Made by a program: the position numbers and the translations under genes. Of a stretch of 64,000 nt of DNA, positions 1 to 7,996 are shown piece after piece. How positions within the stretch are numbered: position 1 is the stretch's first letter; each line of letters starts with the position of its first letter. The notes beneath the pieces were generated by a model, which was not told the origin of the DNA, ran no database searches, and was given only the letters and a program-made list of their open reading frames with translations. This stretch comes from DATHZQ01 sp965216945 (GTDB lineage Bacteria; Actinomycetota; Acidimicrobiia; Spongiisociales; UBA5794). The stretch is taken from contig CBDCGU010000003.1 in assembly GCA_965216945.1 (NCBI GenBank), forward strand, positions 2,232,001-2,296,000, written 5' to 3'.

Positions 1-53
1 GCACCGATCCCGACGCATAGCGTCTCACGTGCAGTGCGCTCCGCACCGATCCG

Positions 54-1169
54 TCAGTCGACACCCACCGTGGTGAGCGGCGTGTACGGGCGATCGAGAC
101 TGACGGCGACGGCTTCGTTCACCGTCTTGCCCGCCCGCACGTTGTAGCCGCCGCGCAGCTCTGGGAATCGCTCCACAGCGGACTTGGCGCCGTCGGCGAG
201 GGCGACCACGTAGGGGAGTGTGGCGTTCGTGAGCGCATACGTCGAGGTGTTGGGCACGGCGCCGGGGATGTTGCCGACTGCATAGTGGACGACTTCTCCG
301 ACGAGATAGGTCGGTTCGGCGTGCGAGGTCTCCCGGGCCGTCTCGATGCATCCCCCCTGATCGATCGAGATGTCGACGGCGACGCTACCCGGGCGCATGG
401 CGGCAACGTGGTCTGCCGAGACCACCACCGGAGCTCTCGCTCCGGCGACGAGCACCGCACCGATGACGAGGTCGGAGCGCGGCACGAACTCGTCGATGCT
501 GTAGACGGACGACCGCACCGTCGTGATGCGTCCCCAGTGCAGCTCGTCCAGATGCCGGAGCCGGTCGACGTTGATGTCGAGGATCGTGACGTTGGCGCCC
601 ATTCCCGAGGCGATCATGGCGGCGTGGGTGCCCGCGCTGCCGGCGCCCAACACGGTGACCCGGGCAGGCGGAACCCCGGCGACCCCGCCGATCAGCACGC
701 CGCGGCCGCCTTGTGGACGTTCGAGGTGATGCGCTCCGGCCTGTGCCGCCATGCGGCCGGCGATCTCGCTCATCGGGGCCAGCAGCGGCAGCGAACCGGA
801 CGGGAGTTGCACCGTCTCGTATGCGATGGCGGTGGCTCCGCTGGCCAGCAGACCGTTCGCCGCCTCCGGGTATGCAGCGAGGTGGAGGAAGGTGAAGAGC
901 GTCTGGTGCTCGCGGAGCATTGCGATCTCCGACAGCTGCGGTTCCTTGACCTTGAGGATCAGCTCCGCCTCGGAGAACACGTCCGCAGCAGTTGGCACCA
1001 TCTGCGCCCCGACCGAGATGAACTCCTCATCGGAGATCGACGAGCCGACGCCGGCGCCCGCTTCGATGACCACATCATGGCCCCGCGATGCGAGCTCACG
1101 GACACCCACAGGCGTTACGGCGACCCGATACTCCTCAGTCTTGACCTCGGCCGGCACCCCGATGCGCAC
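54..1169 (-). CDS. ald: Alanine dehydrogenase
   Basis: This 371-residue protein should catalyse the NAD-dependent interconversion of L-alanine with pyruvate and ammonium in the cytoplasm. The family residues are all in place: Arg15 and Lys75 for substrate binding, catalytic His96, a nucleotide-binding GAGSAG at 175-180 and Asp270. The length is normal for Ald. The start is GTG at 1169, with a GAGGAAGG stretch about ten bases upstream; no ATG fits better. It is divergent from the MobA-like gene across 105 bases. Nothing downstream on its strand is visible before the window edge. Identification is from the conserved motifs and is very secure. Confidence 0.96.
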   Translation of the reverse strand: MRIGVPAEVKTEEYRVAVTPVGVRELASRGHDVVIEAGAGVGSSISDEEFISVGAQMVPTAADVFSEAELILKVKEPQLSEIAMLREHQTLFTFLHLAAYPEAANGLLASGATAIAYETVQLPSGSLPLLAPMSEIAGRMAAQAGAHHLERPQGGRGVLIGGVAGVPPARVTVLGAGSAGTHAAMIASGMGANVTILDINVDRLRHLDELHWGRITTVRSSVYSIDEFVPRSDLVIGAVLVAGARAPVVVSADHVAAMRPGSVAVDISIDQGGCIETARETSHAEPTYLVGEVVHYAVGNIPGAVPNTSTYALTNATLPYVVALADGAKSAVERFPELRGGYNVRAGKTVNEAVAVSLDRPYTPLTTVGVD

Positions 1170-1274
1170 GCTTCATCCACCTTCCTCTTACAGGTGATCC
1201 GGAGCGAGTCTGCCACACCGCAGCGGACCGCGCCGGGCCGAGTACGCTCGCTCACCTCAGAGCGTGGGGAGCCC

Positions 1275-1868
1275 ATGTCGGACATCGTGACGATCCTGCT
1301 TGCCAGCCAGCCCGGCCGCGGGTTTGCCACATCGCGTTGGCTGCAACCGTGGGGCTCGACCACCCTGCTGGGCCACGCCGTGGCGACTGCTCTGTCGTGG
1401 CCCGTTCCCCTGGGGTTGGTGGTCGTCGGGTCGGATGCGGAGGCGGTTGTCGAGGCGGTCGACTTCGGCGAAGTGCCCGTTCTCGTCGACCCGGAGTGGG
1501 GCGAGGGCGAGGCTGCGTCCCTCCGTGCAGGCCTCGACTACCTGCAACGGGTGCCGGAGGTGGAGTCCGTGCTCCTCGCCTTTGCCGACACACCGGCTTT
1601 GCCGGCCGAGGTCGTGCCTGCCCTCATCGAGGCACACCGTGCCAGCCCCTTGCCGGCAACCGCACCCAAATACCGGTACGTGCGCGGTCGCCCGCTGCTC
1701 GTCCATCGCGAGTTGTGGCCGCGGCTGCTCGGTCTCGAGGGGAGCGCCTCACCCGAGACGGTGCTGGCCACCCACGACCAGTGGGTCGAGGAGGTCTGGT
1801 TCGACCATCTGGCGCCCGCAACCATCACCACCGCACAGGACCTCACAGACCTCACTCCGCGCCGCTGA
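1275..1868 (+). CDS. MobA-like nucleotidyltransferase family protein
   Basis: The 197-residue protein resembles the MobA/MocA-like NTP transferases that attach a nucleotide to the molybdenum cofactor or a similar acceptor. The C-terminal half is typical: an Asp-Thr-Pro in place of the usual DxP loop near residue 104, and an RGRPLLVHRELW segment matching the rGxPvlf block of MocA. The N-terminal nucleotide-binding loop is degenerate: LASQPGRGFATSRW stands where LAAGxSxRMG followed by Lys is expected. The start is ATG 1275; the open frame extends upstream only as antisense to ald. A molybdoenzyme lies at 34207-36942, so a cofactor role is possible, but the weak loop leaves activity uncertain. 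Confidence 0.7.
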   Translation: MSDIVTILLASQPGRGFATSRWLQPWGSTTLLGHAVATALSWPVPLGLVVVGSDAEAVVEAVDFGEVPVLVDPEWGEGEAASLRAGLDYLQRVPEVESVLLAFADTPALPAEVVPALIEAHRASPLPATAPKYRYVRGRPLLVHRELWPRLLGLEGSASPETVLATHDQWVEEVWFDHLAPATITTAQDLTDLTPRR

Positions 1869-2011
1869 CGCCGATGCACCGCCGACGTCGTACCCCCCTC
1901 CGGGTGGCCTACCAGGCCTTGGCAGCCTGCCGGGTCGACGCGGTATGGTGCGGCTCGACGTGATGACGCTGGGGTGGCATCAACGCTGACGTAACGCGAA
2001 AGGACCAGGCT

Positions 2012-2416
2012 ATGGCCTCCATCGATGCGATCGAGGGGATCGGGCACAAGCACGCAACGAAGCTTCGCAAGGCTCGCGTGCGGACGACCGAGGCACTGCT
2101 CAAGGCAGGGGCCACCCGGAAGGGCCGCAAGGAACTTGCCGAGGCGACCGGGCTGTCCGATCACCAGATCCTCGAGTGGGTCAATCGCGCAGATCTCATG
2201 CGGGTGAAGGGCGTCGGCGAGGAGTACTCGGATCTCCTCGAAGCGGCCGGTGTGGACACGGTGAAGGAGCTGCGACGTCGCAACGCTGCCAACCTCCTCG
2301 GGGCGATGGTGGAGGTCAACACCAAGAAGCGGCTGGTGCGCCGGCTGCCCACCCAATCGATGGTGGAGCGCTGGATCGGTCACGCCAAGGAGCTCGAGCC
2401 GGTCGTCACCTACTGA
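2012..2416 (+). CDS. DUF4332 helix-hairpin-helix protein
   Basis: This 134-residue soluble protein is made of two helix-hairpin-helix-like units, IEGIGHKHATKL near residue 7 and VKGVGEEYSDLL near residue 68, the arrangement seen in the DUF4332 family. Such repeats usually bind DNA non-specifically or mediate protein contacts; the exact role of DUF4332 proteins is unknown. A GAAAGGACC ribosome-binding region precedes ATG 2012. The gene stands alone, 143 bases after the MobA-like gene, and is followed within 25 bases by a strong hairpin terminator. The family call is good; the function is not known. Confidence 0.85.
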   Translation: MASIDAIEGIGHKHATKLRKARVRTTEALLKAGATRKGRKELAEATGLSDHQILEWVNRADLMRVKGVGEEYSDLLEAAGVDTVKELRRRNAANLLGAMVEVNTKKRLVRRLPTQSMVERWIGHAKELEPVVTY

Positions 2417-2440
2417 ACCTGCGATTTGGTCGGTACGAGC

Positions 2441-2470
2441 GAGAACCCCGGCCCGGAGGCCGGGGTTCTC
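2441..2470. terminator. Hairpin terminator between convergent genes
   Basis: A perfect 13-base-pair stem (GAGAACCCCGGCC and its complement) closes a four-base CGGA loop. It sits 25 bases after the DUF4332 stop and 88 bases from the stop of the HBHA-like gene on the other strand, so it probably serves both. There is no long T tract, which is common for actinobacterial terminators. Confidence 0.85.
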
Positions 2471-2557
2471 TGATTCGACCGGGCGTACGAAGTAGGGAAG
2501 GGAGGGAGAGCTACTCCGTGCGACAGAGTCCGGTCGATACCCCTCGTGCGCCTCGTG

Positions 2558-3058
2558 TCACTTGGCCGCGGTGGTCTTCTTGGCCGTGGTCTTGGGGGCG
2601 CTCTTCTTGGCCGCGGTGGTCTTCTTGGCCGTGGTCTTGGGGGCGCTCTTCTTGGCCGCGGTGGTCTTCTTGGCCGTGGTCTTGGGAGCGGTCTTCTTGG
2701 CCGCCGGCTCGACCGGCACCTTGGTGGCGGGCTTGGGCTCGGCGGGTGTGAAGCTCTCACGCCAGCTCTGCAACGCACCCTCGAGCTGATCGCGCAGCTT
2801 CTCGACCCGATCCTGGACCTTCTCCAGGTCGACGCGGTTCTGGATCTCCTCGACGACGTCGCCGTTCTGCAACTTCTTCGTGAACTTCTCGCCTTCCTCG
2901 GCGAACGCTTCGTACTGCTTCTCGGCGCCTTCGGCGAGCTTGCCGTAGCCGTCGACGATCTTCTCGCCGTACCCCTTGACCTTGCGGGCTCCGACGACGG
3001 GAGCACCGACCATGGCATACATCGCCTTGGTGGCGGTCTCCATCTGTTCCTTGAACAT
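2558..3058 (-). CDS. HBHA-like lysine-tailed helical protein
   Basis: The 166-residue protein has an amphipathic, charged helical region (about residues 1-105) and a lysine/alanine/threonine/proline tail built of three 15-residue repeats with KKTTAAKKSAPKTTA-type units. This architecture matches mycobacterial heparin-binding haemagglutinin HbhA (Rv0475), a surface and lipid-droplet-associated protein; phasin-like and histone-like tails are alternatives. There is no signal peptide, as in HbhA. ATG 3058 overlaps the stop of the XRE regulator by four bases (ATGA), so the two are translationally coupled, mirroring Rv0474-Rv0475. The tail could bind sulfated sugars, lipid surfaces or DNA. The family assignment rests on layout and synteny, not alignment. 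Confidence 0.72.
   Translation of the reverse strand: MFKEQMETATKAMYAMVGAPVVGARKVKGYGEKIVDGYGKLAEGAEKQYEAFAEEGEKFTKKLQNGDVVEEIQNRVDLEKVQDRVEKLRDQLEGALQSWRESFTPAEPKPATKVPVEPAAKKTAPKTTAKKTTAAKKSAPKTTAKKTTAAKKSAPKTTAKKTTAAK
2561..2695. repeat. Three 45-bp tandem repeats encoding the Lys-rich tail
   Basis: Three in-frame 45-base units begin at 2561, 2606 and 2651 and encode the 15-residue tail repeat of the HBHA-like protein. The first two are nearly identical and the third differs near its end. Such repeats often vary in copy number between strains. Confidence 0.9.
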
Positions 3059-3405
3059 CACTGTTCCTCCGGTTCTGTGGTGCCGACGAAGCTCTCGTAG
3101 ATCTGGGTCAGCGCCTGTTTCTGTGACTGGGTCAACGTCGTGTCGGAGTTGATCGATTCGATCACGGAGTAGCGCTCGATGCCTTCCAGCAGGCCCGCCC
3201 GCTCGTAGAGCGACTCGGCTCTGATGGAGAGGGCCCTGGCGATGGACTTCAGGATTTCGGCCGAGGGCTTGCGCAGACCCCGTTCGATCTGGCTGAGGTA
3301 GGGATTCGAGATCCCCGCCGTCTCCGCCAGTTTCCTGAGTGACATCGCACTCTTCTCGCGCTGATCTCGGATGAACTCGCCGAGCTCCGACAGCGGCTGT
3401 TTCAT
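3058..3405 (-). CDS. XRE-family transcriptional regulator (Rv0474-like)
   Basis: The 115-residue protein carries a Cro/C1-type helix-turn-helix over about residues 5-65, with the family core NPYLSQIERGLRKPSAE in the recognition region, and a short C-terminal helical part. The layout matches mycobacterial Rv0474, which lies beside hbhA. The gene is coupled to the HBHA-like gene by an ATGA overlap, so it likely controls that gene and itself. ATG 3405 is preferred to TTG 3414 because a well-spaced promoter ends just before it and no ribosome-binding site is visible, implying a leaderless message. An inverted repeat covering the promoter supports autoregulation. Confidence 0.88.
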   Translation of the reverse strand: MKQPLSELGEFIRDQREKSAMSLRKLAETAGISNPYLSQIERGLRKPSAEILKSIARALSIRAESLYERAGLLEGIERYSVIESINSDTTLTQSQKQALTQIYESFVGTTEPEEQ

Positions 3406-3409
3406 TGTG

Positions 3410-3445
3410 TGCAATATATCGCAGAGTGCTAACTATTGCAAGCAC
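3410..3445 (-). promoter_or_regulatory. Sigma-70-type promoter with inverted repeats, XRE gene
   Basis: On the minus strand TTGCAA (3441-3436) and TATATT (3418-3413) are separated by exactly 17 bases, close to the vegetative consensus. Transcription would start at about 3406, one or two bases before ATG 3405, so the mRNA should be leaderless. Two inverted repeats overlay it: TGCAATA (3410-3416) with TATTGCA (3434-3440), and GTGCT (3426-3430) with AGCAC (3441-3445). These are good candidates for the XRE operator. Confidence 0.72.
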
Positions 3446-3453
3446 CGTCTGGC

Positions 3454-4644
3454 TCAGAACACCGATCTGCGGGCCGCCACGATCTCGTCGAGCGCTTGCT
3501 GGACGCTGGTGCGGATCGCCTCCGTGCGTTCCAGCGTCTGGAGGGGATCGTGCAAGGTCTCGATCCCTGCGGGGAGAACCGGCGGGAGAAAGCGGATGTG
3601 CCAGCGCACCGGGAGCGGGATCGGATTGACCACGATGGCCATCTGATCGATCCGCTGTTCCGGGAAGATGAAGCGCACGACCCGGGCGAGCGTCTCCGAC
3701 ACGCCGACCGCCGGGTGCACCTCCTCGGAGCCGACGATGGCGACCGGCACGATCGGTGCCGAGTGGGTCTCGGCCAGGTTCAGCAGCCCACCGCGGCCGA
3801 ATCGCTGTACCTGGTATGCATCCCAGACCGGCTTCATGAAGCCCTTCTCGCCCTCTGGGAAGACCCCGACCATGCGGCCATTGCGCAGCAGGAAGTCGGC
3901 ATCCGCCCTGCTGGCGTACGCACCCCCGGCCTTGCGGTACAGGTGGGAGACCCACGGAAGCATGTTGAAGATCTCTGTGCCGATGACCCGGAGACGGCGC
4001 GGCACGGCGCCCTCGTTGGCGACCGCCGCCGTGAGCATGAAAGCGTCGTAGGGCAGCGCCGCCCCTCCGTGGTTCCCGGCGATCAGAGCGGGGCCGGACT
4101 CAGGGAGATGCTCGGCACCCTCCACCTCGACCCGGAAGTAGTCGAAATAGAGCATGTTGATGAGATGCCAGGCCAGCTCGGCGACCACCGGATCCAGACC
4201 GAGGGGGTCGATGTCATACGTGGCGAGGAACAAATGCCGCAGCAGAGCCGGCCACGTGTCAAAACCAAGGTGGCCGGCGAGCGGCAGGGCCAGGTCGTGG
4301 ATGTCGGTCGAACCGTGCAAGACACAACAGTCGTCGTGCCGTGCCGCCGGCAGCCCGCACGGGTAGCCCTCGTTGGTGCGCCACGCGCAGCGACGATCGA
4401 GGTCGAAGTACGTCGCCAGCCGTTCGCCGAGGCGGGCACGCCGGTCGGCTTGCGCTGTGTCCGATGCTGCCGAGCCGACCGTTCGGACTGCGATGTCGCC
4501 GCCCTCCCCGTCGCCCGGGGCGCCGGCGGTCCGCAGCGCGGCAACCAGCTCTGCCTTCGTCATCCGGCTGCGTCCCGGCAGGTTGCGTTTGCGCGCCAGC
4601 GCCAGCAACTCGGCCTTGCGCAGGGCAGCGAGGTCTTCGCTCAT
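3454..4644 (-). CDS. SAP/zinc-knuckle/PlsC-type acyltransferase fusion
   Basis: This 396-residue protein has three parts. Residues 5-40 form a SAP or Rho-N-like helix-extension-helix with RKAELLALARKRNLPGRSRMTK. Residues about 88-116 carry a Cys/His cluster (C-x7-C-x5-H-x2-CC-x2-H ending in HGS), like the small zinc knuckles found in some DNA-associated proteins. The remainder is a PlsC-like glycerolipid acyltransferase: ALIAGNHGGAALPYD holds a variant NHxxxxxD motif, and GVFPEGEKG is the FPEG block. It should transfer an acyl chain to lysophosphatidate or a similar acceptor at the membrane. ATG 4644 overlaps the stop of the epimerase gene (ATGA). Combining nucleic-acid-type domains with an acyltransferase is unusual. 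Confidence 0.82.
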   Translation of the reverse strand: MSEDLAALRKAELLALARKRNLPGRSRMTKAELVAALRTAGAPGDGEGGDIAVRTVGSAASDTAQADRRARLGERLATYFDLDRRCAWRTNEGYPCGLPAARHDDCCVLHGSTDIHDLALPLAGHLGFDTWPALLRHLFLATYDIDPLGLDPVVAELAWHLINMLYFDYFRVEVEGAEHLPESGPALIAGNHGGAALPYDAFMLTAAVANEGAVPRRLRVIGTEIFNMLPWVSHLYRKAGGAYASRADADFLLRNGRMVGVFPEGEKGFMKPVWDAYQVQRFGRGGLLNLAETHSAPIVPVAIVGSEEVHPAVGVSETLARVVRFIFPEQRIDQMAIVVNPIPLPVRWHIRFLPPVLPAGIETLHDPLQTLERTEAIRTSVQQALDEIVAARRSVF

Positions 4645-5573
4645 GATCCGGTGCCGCCGTAGCCGGCGACCACGGCGTCCCGGCCTGCGCGGCGCGGGGT
4701 GAAGCCGAGGGCTGCCGAGCTCTGTGAGGTGTCGAGCACGATGCCGTGTTCCAGCATCTGCAACAGGTGGTCGGGGAGGTGCTGCCCGACCCTGGACAAG
4801 CCGCGCAGGGCCGCATCGAGCAGCCGTTGCGGCAGCGGCTGCTCGATGCGCCGACCGAGCCGGATGATGCGGCTCAGGTAGACCGGAGGGCCGCCGCCGA
4901 CGTTGAAGGTGCCCGGAGCATCGCTGTCGATGGCCGCCAGGAACGCCCGAACGGCGTCGTCCTCGTGGAGCAGCTGCAGCCGGGGGTCCTGTCCGAGGAG
5001 TGTCGGGACGACGGGTAACGAGAGATAGCGGCTCAACGCGTTCCCGACATGCGAGCCGAAGATGGGTGCCAGGCGCAGCACGGCATAGCTCACGTGGTCG
5101 TGAATCGGCACCAGGTCGCTGATCAGGCTCTCCAGGTCGGCCAGCTGGACTCCGTAGGAGCTCAGCTTTCCCCGACCCTGCGTGGTCTCGGCGAAGACCG
5201 ACGGGCTGCGCGGCCCGATGCGATAGACGGCGGCGTCGGACTTCACGACGACGCGACGCACCGAGGTGGACCGACCGATCGCACCGAACAGCGCCTGGAT
5301 GCCCACCACGGCTTGCTCGTGCGCCCGGCGCTTGCCGAGCTCCACCGTGCGATCGACGGTGAGCAGGTGAACGATCGTGTCCGGCTCCGTTTCCAGCACG
5401 TGGTGTGCCAGCTCGGTGCGATCCATACCGAGTTGGGCGAAGTGGGAGGCAAACGGGAGGCGCGGCGGGATCTCGTCGACGGCAAAGACCTCGACGTCGC
5501 TGCGTTGCTCGAGCTCGGCGACCAACCGGCCTCCGGTCCACGTTGCAGCCCCGGTGACCAGGATGCGGCGCAT
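4641..5573 (-). CDS. NAD-dependent epimerase/dehydratase family protein
   Basis: The 310-residue protein is an extended short-chain dehydrogenase. Its N-terminus holds a modified dinucleotide-binding motif, TGAATWTGGRL at about residues 7-17, where TGxxGxxG is usual. Further blocks are VVVKSDAAVY in the catalytic-Ser region, SSYGVQLADLE where YxxxK would lie, with Tyr kept but Lys replaced, and FNVGGG near the C-terminus. The missing Lys suggests altered or no redox activity. It overlaps the acyltransferase gene by ATGA and is probably transcribed with it, suggesting a shared role in lipid or envelope modification. The substrate cannot be inferred. Confidence 0.8.
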   Translation of the reverse strand: MRRILVTGAATWTGGRLVAELEQRSDVEVFAVDEIPPRLPFASHFAQLGMDRTELAHHVLETEPDTIVHLLTVDRTVELGKRRAHEQAVVGIQALFGAIGRSTSVRRVVVKSDAAVYRIGPRSPSVFAETTQGRGKLSSYGVQLADLESLISDLVPIHDHVSYAVLRLAPIFGSHVGNALSRYLSLPVVPTLLGQDPRLQLLHEDDAVRAFLAAIDSDAPGTFNVGGGPPVYLSRIIRLGRRIEQPLPQRLLDAALRGLSRVGQHLPDHLLQMLEHGIVLDTSQSSAALGFTPRRAGRDAVVAGYGGTGS

Positions 5574-5590
5574 ATCCCCGCGAGCCTAGA

Positions 5591-5792
5591 GCCGACGGCA
5601 GGGCCGTCGGCTCGGCGGTCTGGGTAGGGGACCTGGACCGCATGCGATGAGCCGTAGGGCGAAGAGCCGGAGGTGTGGCCGACGGCAGGGCCGTCGGCTC
5701 GGCGGTCTGGGTAGGGGACCTGGACCGCATGCGATGAGCCGTAGGGCGAAGAGCCGGAGGTGTGGCCGACGGCAGGGCCGTCGGCTCGGCGG
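5591..5792. repeat. 87-bp tandem repeat with hairpins upstream of aroF
   Basis: Two identical 87-base units start at 5591 and 5678, and a third copy of 28 bases starts at 5765. Each begins with a perfect 9-base-pair hairpin, GCCGACGGC-AGG-GCCGTCGGC, so three identical hairpins occur 87 bases apart. The third is followed by G-rich GGCTGGCGGGGGG-type iterations up to about 5827. The array fills the divergent gap between the epimerase gene and aroF (5574-5899), which holds no convincing gene. It could be a REP-like element, a minisatellite or a leader affecting aroF. Confidence 0.9.
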
Positions 5793-5899
5793 GGGGATGG
5801 CTGGCGGGGGGTTGGCTGGCGGGGGGTCGGTCCGGATCACCTACCATGCGCAGCCATCGGAGGTCGGGCGTGCCCACGACAGCACAAGGAGACGAGTCA

Positions 5900-6913
5900 T
5901 TGATCATCGTCATGCGTCACGGGGCGAGCGACGAGGACATCCAGCACGTCGTCGACCGTCTCGCCGACGCCGGTGCCGAGTCGCACATCTCCCGCGGCAA
6001 ACATCGCACCGTCATCGGTGCGGTGGGCGACCGGGAGGTCATCCAGCAGCTCCCGTGGGAGGCGTTCTCGGGGGTCGAGCGGGCGGTGCCCGTACTCAAG
6101 CCTTTCAAGTTCGTCAGCCGCGACTTCCAGGAAGAGGACACCGTTGTGGACGTCGGCGGGGTGCCGGTCGGCGGCGGTCACTTCGTCCCCATCGCCGGAC
6201 CGTGTGCGGTCGAGTCGCGCGAGCAGCTCTTCACCTCTGTCGAGGCGGTAGCCAAAGCCGGGGCCCGAATCATGCGAGGTGATGCCTACAAGCCGCGGAC
6301 ATCCCCCTACGCCTTCCAGGGCCTCGGCGAGAAAGGCTTGGAACTGCTGGCAGAAGCCAGAGAAGAGTTCGGCCTGCCTTTCGTCGCCGAGGTGCTGGAT
6401 CCGAGGGATGTCGAGATCATCGCCAGCTACGCCGACCTCATCCGAGTGGGCACGCGCAACATGGCCAACTTCACCCTGCTGTCGGAGCTCGGCAAGCAAG
6501 ACAAGCCGGTGCTCCTCAAGCGCGGGTTCACCGCCACGATCGAAGAGTGGCTCAACGCTGCCGAGTACATCTACAAAGAAGGCAACCACCACGTGATCCT
6601 GTGCGAGCGCGGGATCCGGACATTCGAGACGGCCACTCGCAACACGCTCGACATCGCCGCGGCGCCTGTGGTCAAGGCGCTGAGTCATCTCCCCGTAATC
6701 GTGGACCCGTCCCACTCCGGGGGACGTCGCTACCTGGTGGCGCCGCTCACCAGGGTCGCTGTCGTGTCCGGTGCGGACGGTTTCATGGTCGACGTCCACC
6801 CGGCACCGGAGACCGCACTCGTCGACGGTGCGCAGGCGATCCTGCCGACCGAGTTCTCGGACCTGATGGATCAGGTACGGCAACTGGCGGCCGTCATGGG
6901 TCTCGAGCTCTGA
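5900..6913 (+). CDS. aroF: 3-deoxy-7-phosphoheptulonate synthase (DAHP synthase)
   Basis: This 337-residue enzyme condenses phosphoenolpyruvate and erythrose 4-phosphate, the first step of the shikimate pathway. It is the short AroF/KDO8P-like type with an N-terminal ferredoxin-like ACT-related domain (residues 1-70) followed by the barrel. Conserved blocks include IAGPCAVES, GDAYKPRTSPYAFQG, the LLKRG loop, ILCERGIRTFE and IVDPSHSGGRR. The start is TTG 5900: AAGGAGA at 5886-5892 lies seven bases before it, and the resulting LIIVM N-terminus matches the family; the longer upstream frame runs through the repeat array. It is 17 bases upstream of tyrA and surely cotranscribed. Confidence 0.95.
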   Translation: MIIVMRHGASDEDIQHVVDRLADAGAESHISRGKHRTVIGAVGDREVIQQLPWEAFSGVERAVPVLKPFKFVSRDFQEEDTVVDVGGVPVGGGHFVPIAGPCAVESREQLFTSVEAVAKAGARIMRGDAYKPRTSPYAFQGLGEKGLELLAEAREEFGLPFVAEVLDPRDVEIIASYADLIRVGTRNMANFTLLSELGKQDKPVLLKRGFTATIEEWLNAAEYIYKEGNHHVILCERGIRTFETATRNTLDIAAAPVVKALSHLPVIVDPSHSGGRRYLVAPLTRVAVVSGADGFMVDVHPAPETALVDGAQAILPTEFSDLMDQVRQLAAVMGLEL

Positions 6914-6930
6914 GCTTCGGCGCACCGCCA

Positions 6931-7944
6931 ATGCGTATCGGGATTCTCGGAACCGGTCTCATCGGCGCATCGATCGGACTTGGCCTGGGGCGAGCCGGCC
7001 ACTCGATCGTCGGCTGGGATGCCGACGCCGACGCTCTGGCAACGGCCGCAGAGCGCGGCGCCGTCGTAGCCGGGGAATCCATCACAGCCGTGTCCACCGG
7101 CGTCGACCTGCTCGTGCTGGCGGCTCCACCGGGGGCGATCATCGCCGAAGTTGGGGCCCTGGAGACGGCGGCGCTCGTGATGGACGTCGCCGGCGTCAAA
7201 CAACCCGTGGCGAAGGCGAGCCGGCTGGCGCGCTATGTCGGCACCCACCCGATGGCGGGGAGGGAAGTCAGCGGTCCCCGCGCCGCCACCGCCAACTTGT
7301 TCCGTGGCGCCGCCTGGGTGGTCGTGCCCGGCGACGCCGTAGCGCAGGATCTGGGCACGGTCGAAGAGCTCATCGAGACGCTCGGCGCCCGTCCGGTGCG
7401 CATGACGGCCGAGAGCCACGATGTCGCCGTCGCCGCCATCTCCCATCTGCCGCAGCTACTCGCCTCGACGCTGATGAACGAGGCGGCGGACCGCACGGAT
7501 GCGATGGAGCTCGTGGCCGGCAGCTTCCGCGACCTCACGCGGGTTGCGGCCTCGGACCCCGGCAACTGGGTCGACGTCCTCGCCGCCAACCGCGGCCCGT
7601 TGCTGGAGGTGCTGGAGGAGTTCCTCGATCGGCTCCGTTCGCTGACCGACGCCGTGGCTCGGGACGATCGCCCGCGCATCGAGGCGGTGCTCAGGCGAGC
7701 CCAGCAAGAGCGCCGGACACTTGGGCCGCAGACGGTCGGAGTTCGGGTGGCGCTGGCCGATGAGCCCGGCGAGCTCGCTCGGGTAGGGCGGGCGTTCGAA
7801 CGTGCCGGCGTCGATGTGCGCGACCTGCAGCTGCGTCATGCCCCGTACGGCGGAGGTGGCGTTCTCACGGTGTCTGTCCGCCGCGGCGACCAGGATGTGA
7901 TGCGCACCGCACTCATCGGAGAGGGGCTCCTGCTGGCAGACTGA
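6931..7944 (+). CDS. tyrA: Prephenate dehydrogenase
   Basis: The 337-residue protein oxidatively decarboxylates prephenate to 4-hydroxyphenylpyruvate for tyrosine synthesis. It opens with the NAD-binding GILGTGLIGASIGLGL, contains the HPMAGRE motif of the active site near residue 107, and a helical dimerisation part with ISHLPQLLAS. The last 75 residues form an ACT domain (VRVALADEPGELARVGRAF), a usual site for tyrosine feedback. It follows aroF by 17 bases, giving an aromatic amino-acid unit. The ATG at 6931 gives the expected Rossmann N-terminus. Confidence 0.94.
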   Translation: MRIGILGTGLIGASIGLGLGRAGHSIVGWDADADALATAAERGAVVAGESITAVSTGVDLLVLAAPPGAIIAEVGALETAALVMDVAGVKQPVAKASRLARYVGTHPMAGREVSGPRAATANLFRGAAWVVVPGDAVAQDLGTVEELIETLGARPVRMTAESHDVAVAAISHLPQLLASTLMNEAADRTDAMELVAGSFRDLTRVAASDPGNWVDVLAANRGPLLEVLEEFLDRLRSLTDAVARDDRPRIEAVLRRAQQERRTLGPQTVGVRVALADEPGELARVGRAFERAGVDVRDLQLRHAPYGGGGVLTVSVRRGDQDVMRTALIGEGLLLAD

Positions 7945-7996
7945 GCTCAGCGGTGAGACGTCGGCATGCCACTGCGCCGGATGACCGGCGGCGCCA

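Noticed and set aside
285..1868. Long plus-strand frame (527 codons) ending with the MobA-like gene
   Set aside because: Its first 990 bases are antisense to a clear alanine dehydrogenase; only the part from ATG 1275 is a real gene.
2561..2695. CRISPR-like repeat
   Set aside because: The units are contiguous with no spacers and encode the protein tail in frame.
5647..6282. Plus-strand frame with repeated Arg-rich peptide
   Set aside because: It arises because the 87-bp repeat is a multiple of three, then runs out of frame through aroF; no ribosome-binding site or family match.
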